Under the pieces are notes generated by a model, which was not told where the DNA came from, ran no database searches, and worked only from the letters and a program-made list of their open reading frames with translations. The translations under genes were made by a program, and so were the position numbers. Below, piece after piece: positions 44,301-53,300 of a stretch of DNA of 64,000 nt. This DNA is from Lumbricus terrestris (taxonomy: Eukaryota; Annelida; Clitellata; Crassiclitellata; Lumbricidae). Within the stretch, counting starts at the first letter, position 1; the number at the start of each line of letters is the position of its first letter. The DNA is taken from contig OX457036.1 in the NCBI GenBank assembly GCA_949752735.1, positions 86,125,987 through 86,189,986 of the forward strand, given 5' to 3'.

Positions 44301-46713
44301 CAGACCATAATACCCTGTCAATATTATAAGCATCACGAACTTGGTGGACTGCCATGATGTGCCATCCGTCCTAGGCTAACACTATGGCTCAGTTTTTGGC
44401 CTAGTTTAGCAGTCATCTGGTTCTAACCAATGACTGCTGAACCGTAGCATGTTGGTTGTTTGCATACATGCAAGTCATGCACACATAAACTATAGACATT
44501 TCCTTCCGCATTATGAGATTCGTGCTATGTTTTATTGCAGATGTAGACGAATGCCAGTTGAGTAGATCTTCATCACCGTGTGATGCGTTTTCGCATTATT
44601 GCATCAATAGCATTGGCAGCTATATATGCCCGTGCAGGGAAGGCTTTACAAATATATCTGGCAAGTGCGAAGGTAAAGATAATTATTACTGGCAAATTGT
44701 ACTAAAACGATGCACGCGTTATGGGCAATTAACAACGCATAATTTCCGAAGAAAATTTGCTTCAACACAACACACATCATATCGGTGACTGTTTTGGGGT
44801 TTCAACATAATGAAGGTTCCCCGATTGATTTGTATCGTGTGTCCTGTAGGCCTATACCAACTGTGCTACATGGAAACTCGTGAGACTTTGACTGGTGAAG
44901 GCTTTCAGAATTATAGACCTACTAATAAAATACAGTATGCCTAGGCCCTACTTGTAATTTTACAAGAATGTCATTGATAGCATGTTTTGCTCATAACCTC
45001 TTTGCTTACTTGGGGATACAATAACGTCTGTTGCGTATATCATTGTGACATGACATTTTAGAATGATACATGAAGAAAATTGAAGCAATAAATGTAAAGC
45101 ATCTTTGTTCCAGTTAAATCATGTTAACTGCAAAATGCAGATAGACCTACAAATTATGTTTGAGTCAGTCACTCAGCCTGGCATTTCATCTTCTGACAAG
45201 GTCCTCAGGCGCCGCTACCTTTCTTTTTTCCAAAAAGATTTTAAATTACCCTTTATACATGATAAACTGCGATAAGATCATAATAACTGATGTTTTATAA
45301 TCTATTACCATAAATAAATTGCATACTATTGATAGATATGTTATGTATTTTGCACTCACCTTCATAATTATAGAGGTGGAGGAAAGGTCATGTTCTGCGG
45401 TATTTAAGGCTACATAAAACCCAGATAAGAAATAAGCAGATTTACAAGTAATAATTATCATATGCGTCATTCTTAGCCTATAATCATAGGCCTACATGTT
45501 CAGCAAATGCATTCATGCTTAGATGGGAATCATGGGATATGTTTAAAGTTAATTTGTTAAACCTACAATGTAGCCTAAGTGATAGGCCTATTGTTGACAG
45601 AGTTCAACAACACGCCAACTACTGGAATAATTTTTGGAACTCTTCTGGCAATCAGTTTGATGATCCACGCGGTCTTTATTTTCTTCAGAATAAGAAGTGC
45701 GAAACCAATTACACAAGGTAATAAAAGTTAGGCTATATTATGTGAGTGTGCAGGTCTCGTTTAGATTTATTGCTTCGCAGAGTTAGATATCAGCAAACAA
45801 CAATTCAGAAAACATATAAAAATTTCATCATGTTTCTATATTTGCATTGGCTATTAGGTCTACTCAAGGCCGTAGCCAAGATTGCATTTCGGGGGGTGTT
45901 TTCCAGAAAAATTTCTGACGACCTTTGTCTTAGTCGACCTTTTTTAGTCATCGGATGCTTTTTATAATTTTTTGCCCGAAAAACCTTCAGCACGGCTTAA
46001 ATCGACCTATAATTTCATGATTTTTTCTTCATAAATCACGATTTTCCCTTTTTTTGCGTAAATGCGTTATTTAATTTTTACGTTTTTTTCACTTCGGGGG
46101 TGTTCAAACACCCAAAACACCCCCTAGCTACGGCCATGGGTCTACTCGTTCTCAAATATGCACCATTTGACGGGATGAATGATGAATCTACTAAATGAAT
46201 GCGAAGTAGCCTACAGTTAAATTTTAAATGCATTACTGATAGTGTATCAGATACTAGGTCTATGCAAAAGTAAGCAGATGGATTTTCAACCAGTTTTTCC
46301 AATGTGACGTTCCGAATCAAGACTGATCAGTAGACTATAATAATTATTGGTTTTAACACAATGCGGCTATTGTTATTGCCAATAAACTCGAATGAAAGTA
46401 ATATTATACTGTGTGTGGAATTGGTTTTGTAAATAGTTTTAGCTAAACAATGTAAGCTAACTGTAAACCTATGTTGTCGTTTGACTAAAATGTTTGGCGT
46501 TAAAATAAATTTCGAAGTTTCATGGTATGCTTGTAAGAATCGACATTCCGGAATTAGCCTACAAGGCTCGCTCTGTATATATGCCACGCTCTCAGTGGCG
46601 GCGCTAGGGGGGGGCTGGGGGGGCTAAGCTCCCCTACAGGAGGCTAAGCCCCCCCTAAAAAAATGGCCATTTTAATTATTTTACATAAAAAATCCACGAT
46701 TTTTGATCGACGA

Positions 46714-46744
<31 letters not shown>

Positions 46745-47142
46745 TCGTCAGAAATTTTGGCGGCGAAAATGGAAAATTTTCATGAGATTTTGGTCAATGA
46801 CTAAAAAAAAAAAAAAAAAAAAAAGGTCGTCAGAAATTTTGGCGGCGAAAATGGAAAATTTTTCCGCGGGCTTCAGCCCCTCCGAAACTGAAAACCTGGC
46901 GCCGCCACTGCACGCTCTATTTAATTTTAGTTAAAGGGACGACAGAGTCTGATGTAAAACCAAGTTCTGTGAAAACACCGAATCAACCAGAACTGATTTA
47001 TGATGAGATTCCAAATGCTGTTGGCCAGCATAGCGTCTACGAACCGATCATACTGGAGAAACGCCAAATTGTCCAGAGCGCAAATTCTGAATATGCAGCG
47101 CTTCAGCACGATGACTATTTGAATATAGAATCTTCTACCTGA
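35938..47142 (+). CDS. Gene A: EGF-repeat type I membrane receptor with tyrosine-motif tail (spliced)
   Basis: Exons 35938-36148, 38705-38830, 39114-39242, 39791-39916, 41070-41198, 44541-44672, 45601-45717 and 46931-47142 join in frame (all internal junctions phase 1) to give 393 residues. Layout: signal-peptide-like 1-22, EGF about 29-70, five calcium-binding EGFs (71-112, 113-155, 156-197, 198-240, 241-284), one TM helix (293-313) with RIR.AK stop-transfer, and a cytoplasmic tail with Tyr347 (YDEI), Tyr360 (YEPI), Tyr378 (YAAL) and Tyr386 (YLNI). No kinase domain. Alternatively the EGF exon begins at 36005 and is spliced from the upstream WSC exon at 23749 (phases match), making this the 3' part of a longer WSC-EGF receptor. 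Gene B supports the long form. Ligand unknown; signalling through SH2 proteins is inferred. Confidence 0.8.
36149..37240. other. Gene A intron, no recognised feature
   Basis: AT-rich, no exon or TIR recognised. A short segment near 37120-37160 resembles 62000-62050 in the corresponding gene B intron (TTCATATTTCGATCGGATGA against TTCATACTTCGACCGGATCA), indicating that intron sequence was part of the ancestral duplication. Confidence 0.5.
37249..38396. mobile_element. hAT-like transposon in gene A intron
   Basis: 8-bp duplication CCGGTCGA (37241-37248, 38397-38404). TIRs are CATGGGCGCCCGCACATAGG and, reversed from the right, CATGGGCGCCCGCAGAAATT, followed by G/C-rich GGGGGGCA words. No transposase frame is recognised. 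A truncated relative of the left end occurs at 48427 (CATGGACGCCTGCACATACA). Confidence 0.88.
38705..38830 (+). CDS. Gene A exon: calcium-binding EGF 1
   Basis: Acceptor TTGCTGCAG, phase 1-1, 126 bases. [19 protein letters not shown], then [15 protein letters not shown] and SGRCEG. DVDEC, the Asn before SVGSY and the aromatic Tyr fit the calcium-binding and beta-hydroxylation consensus. Donor GAAG|GTAGGT. Confidence 0.9.
39114..39242 (+). CDS. Gene A exon: calcium-binding EGF 2 (GC donor)
   Basis: Acceptor ACATTTTAG, 129 bases, phase 1-1. [19 protein letters not shown], then [17 protein letters not shown] and GNCTG. The donor is ACAG|GCAAGT, a GC-AG intron with an otherwise perfect consensus; no in-frame GT alternative keeps the sixth cysteine. 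Confidence 0.88.
39372..39685 (+). mobile_element. tRNA-derived SINE
   Basis: The head at 39380-39450 resembles a tRNA with a B-box-like GGTTTGAATCCC at 39428. The body ends in ACTGTAACCGGTTGCGG and GTCAACCGGATTATTGAATA, the tail shared with repeats at 1795 and 3880. It is located in the intron between cbEGF 2 and 3. Confidence 0.65.
39791..39916 (+). CDS. Gene A exon: calcium-binding EGF 3
   Basis: Acceptor TTACAACAG, 126 bases, phase 1-1. [19 protein letters not shown], then [15 protein letters not shown] and GKCEG. It is of the same subtype as cbEGF 1 and closest to gene B exon 62420-62545 ([18 protein letters not shown]). Donor GAAG|GTAGGT. Confidence 0.9.
39917..40815. other. Gene A intron, no recognised feature
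   Basis: No exon, TIR or promoter box noticed between cbEGF 3 and the SINE. Confidence 0.4.
40817..41045 (+). mobile_element. tRNA-derived SINE immediately upstream of an exon
   Basis: Related to 53428-53667: GGTGTATGGGATATAATT (A-box region, diverged), GAGCTCGAATCCACCTCA (B box), CTTCACTCACAATTAGG, GTCGGGAGCGCCTCTGAGTA and the tail GGGCACTTTAATAAGTGCTC-ATAC. It ends 25 bases before the exon at 41070, so the branch point or pyrimidine tract of that intron probably lies at the SINE edge. Confidence 0.75.
41070..41198 (+). CDS. Gene A exon: calcium-binding EGF 4
   Basis: Acceptor AATATTTTAG, 129 bases, phase 1-1. [19 protein letters not shown], then [17 protein letters not shown] and GNCTG. 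Same subtype as cbEGF 2. The donor CACAG|GTAAGT runs directly into a (GTAT)n microsatellite. Confidence 0.9.
41204..41602. repeat. (CATA)n/(TATG)n microsatellite with strand switches
   Basis: TATG repeats change to CATA at about 41236, back to TATG at 41486 (TACATTGTATGTATG), again to CATA and again to TATG, so the tract can fold into long hairpins. All long open frames here are tetranucleotide artefacts. Confidence 0.95.
41603..42814 (-). mobile_element. hAT transposon remnant inserted in the microsatellite
   Basis: TIRs CAGGGCCTCGGACAGG and CCTGTCGGAGGCCCTG are near-perfect inverted copies, flanked by TGTATGTA (41595-41602, 42815-42822). On the minus strand near 42050, [20 protein letters not shown] resembles the N terminus of hAT/ZMYM5-like transposase proteins, followed by degenerate sequence. 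The remainder of the transposase is deleted. Confidence 0.88.
42815..43170. repeat. (TATG)n microsatellite, right portion
   Basis: Continuation of the tract interrupted by the hAT element, with TAGCC and GCATG interruptions. Confidence 0.95.
43508..43918. mobile_element. Tc1/mariner-like MITE with ~80-bp TIRs
   Basis: Starts CACTGTGTCCGGATAAAAAG and ends with its reverse complement, CTTTTTATCCGGACACAGTG. The inverted arms extend through GACCCCAAAAAGAAGTGTAA and ACTCTTAGGATTTGTCTGAA. Flanked by TA at 43506-43507 and 43919-43920. An inner AAAAAATTGAACTTTC motif is repeated. No coding capacity. Confidence 0.92.
43921..44520. other. Gene A intron, no recognised feature
   Basis: No exon or repeat end noticed before the acceptor at 44540. 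Confidence 0.4.
44541..44672 (+). CDS. Gene A exon: calcium-binding EGF 5
   Basis: Acceptor TTTTATTGCAG, 132 bases, phase 1-1. [21 protein letters not shown], then [15 protein letters not shown] and SGKCEG. It is the membrane-proximal EGF domain and joins the TM exon in phase 1. Donor GAAG|GTAAAG. Confidence 0.9.
44673..45600. other. Gene A intron before the TM exon
   Basis: No structured feature noticed. Confidence 0.4.
45601..45717 (+). CDS. Gene A exon: transmembrane segment
   Basis: Acceptor ATTGTTGACAG, donor CAAG|GTAATA, phase 1-1, 117 bases. In the only frame compatible with the neighbouring EGF exon it reads FNNTPTT, then [20 protein letters not shown] (hydrophobic, about 21 residues) and [11 protein letters not shown] (basic stop-transfer). 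The other two frames either contain a stop or give a polar sequence. This exon makes the protein a type I membrane receptor. Confidence 0.85.
45865..46138. mobile_element. hAT-like MITE
   Basis: 8-bp duplication GGTCTACT (45857-45864, 46139-46146). TIRs are CAAGGCCGTAGCCAAG and, from the right, CATGGCCGTAGCTAGG. Interior poly-T/A with ACGACCTTTGTCTTAGTCGA words shared with other family members. Non-coding. Confidence 0.88.
46593..46910. mobile_element. hAT-like MITE abutting the tail-exon acceptor
   Basis: 8-bp duplication CACGCTCT (46585-46592, 46911-46918). TIRs CAGTGGCGGCGCTAGG and CCTGGCGCCGCCACTG. Inside, GGTCGTCAGAAATTTTGGCG plus poly(A) is tandemly duplicated. It ends 20 bases before the exon at 46931, and its right TSD copy contributes to the CTCTATTTAATTTTAG splice-site region. 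Confidence 0.92.
46931..47142 (+). CDS. Gene A terminal exon: cytoplasmic tail with four YxxPhi motifs
   Basis: Acceptor TTTAATTTTAG, phase 1, stop TGA at 47140-47142. It reads [20 protein letters not shown], then [20 protein letters not shown], and near the end [22 protein letters not shown] and YEPI are separated by nine residues, an ITAM-like arrangement with acidic Src-family-type contexts. YLNI has the Y-x-N of Grb2-type SH2 ligands, and YAAL and YLNI may also act as endocytic signals. An alternative acceptor at 46936 would remove only Val-Lys. No kinase domain. Confidence 0.85.
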
Positions 47143-47321
47143 AATTCTGCCATTTTTTAAGTCAGAACATATATAGAACCTTATAGGTCTATAGACAAAC
47201 CCTATATACAAATTTATAATGTATTAGATAGAATAACTATTTTGTGTAATCAAGTTTTTCGTTGGCAGAAACATTTAGTCTAACGTTTGATTTAGTTTAA
47301 AGATATTTAAACGGATATTAG

Positions 47322-47796
47322 CAGGCCCGCATTAAGGTTAGTGTGGCCCGGGTACTGCCACAACCTTGAGGGTCCCCCTTCAGCCAGTGGTCCACAATGC
47401 ATATATAATTCTACCATGTCTACTAATGAGTATGAAGGATGTTTTCTTGAATTGCATTTTGTTTCTAAGAAAAGTTTCAGACACTAGTTAAACAGTGGCA
47501 GCAGGAACGAACGACAAGCAATATTAAATAAATCATCACCTGCTTATCATTCAAATATATATTTTTGAAATTCTAGAACAGTCGGCTAAATTTACTTCTG
47601 TTGAATTCTCCCATGTTTAAGTTTAACACTCATCGTGGTCATCACCAGTTACAGCTCAGCCTATAGGTTTCAGAACGTTAAGATAATTATATGCCTACAC
47701 GTTAATTCAACAGCTGAGCTTCGCGAACTTTAAAAAAGTCTTCGAGTTGCCAATAACATCATCGAAGTCGACCGCGCGCAGGGTTATTAATAACAT

Positions 47797-47851
<55 letters not shown>

Positions 47852-47915
47852 CGATGATGATGATGATCGATGATGATGATGATGATGATGATGATGATCG
47901 ATGATGATGATGATC

Positions 47916-47977
<62 letters not shown>

Positions 47978-48938
47978 CGATGACGACGATAGTATATTAT
48001 TCTTATTTAAAAAACGATTGTCAAATTCAATTTTTAAAATCATTTTCGTAGTTAAAATTATAGGAAATGCAATAGAAAAATCCTTGCTTATAACTCGTAC
48101 CCATGCAGTTCTTAACTGTGGCCACTGCCCTGCCTGTTGTATTAAGATTTCTTTTTCGAGGGGTTCTTCGCACTGGGAGCACCTCTGATAAGATTGTAAG
48201 GGCCTGCTGTGATTAAATCCGTAAAATAATAATATAGAATGGAATGCGCGATTTTCATTTTGCATTTTACACAAACCTGTTCGTCTATAGCACATTGCAA
48301 ACAAAAACCCGAAAAGAAGCTGCACGGAGCGCTCATAGATTTTGCACAAGCACAATTACAGACACAGCACAGGCACAGGCATAGGCAAAAGCACAGGTGC
48401 AGTCGGTAATAATCGTATTCGTAAACATGGACGCCTGCACATACATGTAGGGGCAAGATGGGCACTTGACCTGCAAAATTAAGACCTATGTTTAGCTAAT
48501 CGCTTTAATAGCTTACTTTAAGACTCTTAGTAAATTTCTTAGCCATAAAGCACTAATTACACTATAGTGATGTAGGCCTACAAACTGAAGCTGAGAAATT
48601 GCGATGTAGAAACCTAAACTAAAAATACACATGTTATTAATTCATTTTCACGCTTTTTCTAATAATTCAACCATTACCAGGTCATAATTCCCAAAGACAA
48701 ATATTACAATAATGGTAAATTCCTGCGATTTCAACCAATTCGTAAAGAGTTAGTTCGAGCTAATAAATCTGATGTATGGCAGAACGTTGGAATGGCATCG
48801 TATTTCTTAATGTTGCAGCATTTTTGTTAAAATATTTAATCATTTCCGAAAATGTGGACCCTCAAAATTGCGGACCCCTCAAACTGAGGGCCCGGATGCT
48901 GCAGCACCCTTAGCACGTGGGCTATATCTTAATGCGTT
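47322..48938. mobile_element. Probable hAT-like element with diverged ends
   Basis: CAGGCCCGCATTAAGGTTAG at the left and, reversed from the right, CGCATTAAGATATAGCCCAC with inner GGGCCC/GAGGGTCC words suggest diverged TIRs. No clear target duplication was found, so the boundaries are tentative. It contains a (GAT)n tract and a fragment of the 37249 family left end at 48427. A possible polyadenylation signal for gene A, AATAAA, lies at 47527. Confidence 0.4.
47795..47992. repeat. (GAT)n microsatellite with GATCGAT interruptions
   Basis: About 60 ATG/GAT trinucleotides, interrupted regularly by TCGATGATGATGATCG words. The Asp-, Ser- and Ile-homopolymer open frames are artefacts. Confidence 0.97.
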
Positions 48939-48939
48939 C

Positions 48940-50240
48940 ATAATTATGTCCAACGACGCCCTTTCTTCGTCATCATCAAGTTCAGTAGCATCGTTCGTGG
49001 TTAATTGCATATAATAGACTCCTATTTTAAATTATTATATTATAATAATTAATAATTATATTGTGTCTTTATGTATCATATTCTGGTGCCATAATTCTAG
49101 CGTTTAGGCTGTAGTCTGTAGACTAAGATCTGCATGTGCAGCTATATTCATGTGCACCCCGTAACTCATTTAGTTCGCATGCGCCTGAATATTTTATGCA
49201 GAGGACTTATGGACCCTCAATTAAACCAATTAAACCTGTAATAGGTCTATCAGATTCTCACATTCAATGCAATGTGATCGCCTCGTGCTTATCTGCACAA
49301 CTGATGTGGGACATGTAAATAACAGCAGAAACTGCTTGATCCACAGTGTTGTAATCCCGTAGCTTGAAGAAGCATTGGTCCCAACGGCCTACAGGAAATT
49401 TATGTCTAGATCTATTTGTGTGGACGAAACTACTAATTTGGGAAAATCACCACATCGTGCTTGTCTATGAATGCTGATTTAGGGTGTCACAAAGTTTCTA
49501 ATATTAGTTAGGCAACTTTTCGTTTTTGTTTCAATATCATTGTTTTGAGTTGCCTTTTGTATCAGCAAATCCGAATTTTTTTGTAAACACGATGTGGCGA
49601 TTAAAGGCTGTGAACACAACTCTAACACAAAATGATAATAAGCCTATTATAATTGTAGACTGCAACCAACGATAAACAGCTATCTGCGGCATCACAGAAG
49701 CTGCATAGACCTATATCCTTTTATGATATTGTTGCAACACTGGCCATTAGGCCCTATAGATTGAGGATATGCGGCTTCGATTAAATACTTTGATTAGGCT
49801 AAGTAGGCTACTACAAATGTTGCTTTAATCAATTTAATAATTATGTTCACTAACTTCCTGATTTAGGTTCTTGTTTTCCAGCTGTGGGGTTATCGCGTCT
49901 GAGGCGTCTCCCTCAATTTAGTAATGTTATATTTAACTTCTATGCTACTGGGTTAGCCAATTAAAAATGATGTCGCCAATGTTGGCGATGGATTTCATGA
50001 AAGCAGAGCCACATGATTGCAGTGAAAGATATCGCGTTGGAGGCTCTGGAGCGCTAATTATCGCAACCAGCGACAGTCTGCTTCAAATAGATCTAAATGG
50101 ATATAATTCAAGAATACCCGCAACAATAATTTTCTTTTATTTATGCGCTAAATGTAGGCTAGGTCTTGTCGATACGTAGGCTATAGTTAAAGCCAGTTAG
50201 ACTTAGGCTGCCTCGCCAGTAATATTGTAAATTTGCCATC
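48940..50240. other. Intergenic region between gene A and gene B
   Basis: Presumably carries the gene B promoter, but no TATA box or other element is assigned. At 50018-50120 an open frame reads SGALIIATSDSLLQIDLNGY, faintly reminiscent of an LDL-receptor YWTD-type blade, with a possible acceptor GAAAGCAG at 50010. No donor or neighbouring exon supports it. Confidence 0.35.
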
Positions 50241-50313
50241 ATGCTCAAAAAGATTTATTATGCAGGATCATTTATGTTCTGCTGCCTATTGTTCGCACCA
50301 AACCGGATCACTG
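50241..50313 (+). CDS. Gene B exon 1: signal peptide
   Basis: ATG in context [30 protein letters not shown]: two lysines, then a hydrophobic core, then NRIT. The donor ACTG|GTGAGT is a strong consensus in phase 1, matching the phase-1 acceptor of the first WSC exon. Another frame that reads through the donor is rejected. Confidence 0.75.
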
Positions 50314-53300
50314 GTGAGTGGATTTGCCATTAATAATGAGGCCCTATATAATTACCATCTTGCTCAGCTGTTTTCCGGGTTCTACTGCACAGACTTGAAT
50401 TTGTCTGCAATGCCGCATTGTCCTCAAAGCGATATAGCTACCAGAAGAAGGCCGTTAATATTCATGAAATGTTAGCCCATTGAATGCTTGTAAGCCCTAG
50501 GTCTCTGTTCATAGACCTACGTATTGACCTATATTGACCTATAGCCTATGTATGGTTTATATAACAATGACGACAATAGGCCTAATAAGAAGAGTAAGTT
50601 GAGTTCACGTCTGGAAGAAGCACAATTTCTCAGATCTTCACAACGAGATTCTTGGACCATAGGATGAAATTTGGGTGAGCTTGCACAGAACTTTTAAAAA
50701 ATTAATTCGAAATTCAATCAGAAAGCCATTATTACAGTAATGTCCTGGGGACCAAACTTCATCTTCTACACACATGAACCAGACTAAAAGTGTCGACCTT
50801 ATATTAATTAACGACTTTTGTCATTAAAATTAGCTTCTCTTCACTACGTTGGCTGCTTCAAGGGAAACACGACCCAGTATGCGGCTGTAGAACTACCCAC
50901 AAGCGACAGTTTGACCATTGAACTCTGCGTGCAGAAATGCGAACAACTGAGTAAAACATACTCAATAATTCAGGTATTTCTTCATCACTGTATTTATAGC
51001 GGCGTCTTCTGATAGCCTATTATAATTCTCACCTCTCGGCAGGTTTATTGAAGAAGATCTATATTGAATTCTTGAAATGAGTGAATAAAGCGAATGACTG
51101 ATTTTTATCATCCATAGCCTTAAACAGTTTAATGTTAACAAATACACAGGTTGCACTGCATGGCGCAGAATCTTTCTCCGTAATGTTGTGAATTCTGCAT
51201 TCTTGTAGCACAATTCTACTAATTTTCGAGCCTGAAATAAATGTTTGGACATATTTGATTTTGAAGAGTAGAATGACATGTTTATGTGGAAACGACTATG
51301 GTCAGATTTTGCGAGACAGTGAATGTCAAGTTCCTTGTTCTGGAAACAAACAGCAATACTGCGGTGGACTAAATACCGTAGACGAAACGTCTATCTACGT
51401 CGTTTATATAGGTAAGCTAAGGAAAAATCGTTGTATTGTATTGCAGGCTATTTTAGAAGCGCTCGCTCAAACGACCGGAGAAGGGCCAGAATATGAGTTA
51501 ACTGGTCAGGAAATATACCTGTTGCTGATGATGATGATGGTTCTCTGCCCGAAGGCAGGTTCATTGGCTTTACGCCCCTGAGGATGATATGAGCGAGGTG
51601 GTTTCCCGTTGCCTTCCCCACAGACAACGATGGGTAAGCAACTTGCCCAAGGTCGCTCCGCAGGAGCTTGCGCCCCTACGTCCCACGCGTGCTAGCCCGA
51701 GATATCTAAATCTCTGAATGTCAACTCCAAGCCCGGGGCTTGAACCGCAGTCCGTTGCAACCAACAGATGTATGCCGCTCTCGCTTACCGGTGTAGCTAA
51801 CTAGGCCAGACCTGTTGCTAAGGAATCATTAAATATATGAGTTAATACTGGAGAGATATCTGATGGGCAAATATTAAGTATTTTTATGGGGATGCCATCA
51901 GGACCTGAACTTTTAGAGGAATCAAGGGAATTGATAATGATATTAACTTCACCTGGCACTATTGGGTTCAAATAAATAGAATTTAGAACAGGCGCTTTAA
52001 GGTAGTCAGTATAGTTCCCTGGAGCCGGGTGTATTTTAGATGCAAGTTGGGGACCCACATTGCAAAAGTAATGATTAAACTTTTCAGCTAGGCTATAATA
52101 TGTGCTTGTTCCGTAATGTTTTCACCATGACTATTAATCTCCTTAATGGTATCATTATAACAATTATGCATTTCTACCTGCAATTTCGTTTAGGTTTTTC
52201 CACACCTTTTGCAAATTATTTTTATAGAGTTCCAGTTTATTAGCATAGTAATTTTTTCAGCAGCACGCAGGAGAGATTTGATGCTCATATTCTGAAATTA
52301 TAACAGAAAATCGCATTAGCATAATCAAGGCGAGGAGACAAGGGAACAGGTTAAAGTCTTAGACATATCCTTAGTCAGAGTCGACCTAATGTGGCGTATT
52401 GCCCCAATGTGATAAAAGCAAGATCTGCAAAGGTTTGTTACATGCATCCGAAAAGTAAGCATGCTGTCCAGGGTAACCCAAAGTGCTTTGACAGTACCTG
52501 ATATTGGTACCGCAGAGCCTGCGAGATCGATGTTGGAAAATGAAGGAAAAGAAAGCAGGCGTTGGCGTGACCCGAACAAAATTGCCTCAGACAAGTCTGA
52601 GGCAATTTTGGCTATAAACTCAGACAAGATTTTGGGGGGTTGTCGCAACTTTCAAAAATGTTACCAATGGGTCGCCACTACAAAAAGTTTGAGAACCGCT
52701 GCTCTACAGGAGACGTCTATTTTCTTCATTGAATATCAAAATAGTTTTTTTCCGACAGAAGGCTCGGGCCTACATTTGTGCTATATAAATACACTAAAAA
52801 CTAATCTTCTGTGCTGCTGTTGGTCAGCTCGGGGAGAGCCATAGCGTCACCGAATGTGTCGAGATTTAGTTACCGCTCGAAGAATTCTTCCATCGTTTCT
52901 GTATCGTTTACTAGCACTTAACTTCAAACAAGATCGCCGTGGCTAAGATCACAAAATTGTAATTTCATTTTGCCTACAGATTTAGATTGCCTTATGAATA
53001 TTTTGCATTGAGTCTACAATAGTTTTTTTTACTAACCTGCGTGGAGCGTTGCTCAGCAACGTTTTTTTTATCTTAATTTAGGCCTACTTCATGAGTAGGC
53101 CTATGACCTCCTTTAAAAAACGTCATGGTCCTTTTTATAAGGTAGAACACTACATTACAAATTAGATTGCCATAAGAGTTTTACAGTGTTAATATACTAA
53201 AACACTGCCTATTGAGTAACAATTTTAGTAACGATAAGAATAGTCGCACTCAACTTTGAATCGAATGTCAAGGACACAGTTAACATTGAAAATTTACGAC

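Noticed and set aside
45515..45721. Frame over the TM exon reading [17 protein letters not shown]
   Set aside because: Incompatible in phase with the neighbouring EGF exon; the phase-consistent frame gives a clean TM helix.
47759..48355. Poly-Ser/Ile/His and poly-Asp open frames
   Set aside because: Produced by the (GAT)n microsatellite.
47322..48938. A third host gene between genes A and B
   Set aside because: Only microsatellite, diverged transposon ends and short frames are visible.
50018..50179. LDL-receptor YWTD-like exon (SGALIIATSDSLLQIDLNGY)
   Set aside because: Only one blade-like segment, no convincing donor and no adjacent exon; kept only as a note in the intergenic entry.
50233..50475. 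80-codon frame [13 protein letters not shown] overlapping the signal-peptide exon
   Set aside because: Different frame with no domain; the overlapping frame with KK plus hydrophobic core and a consensus phase-1 donor fits gene B.
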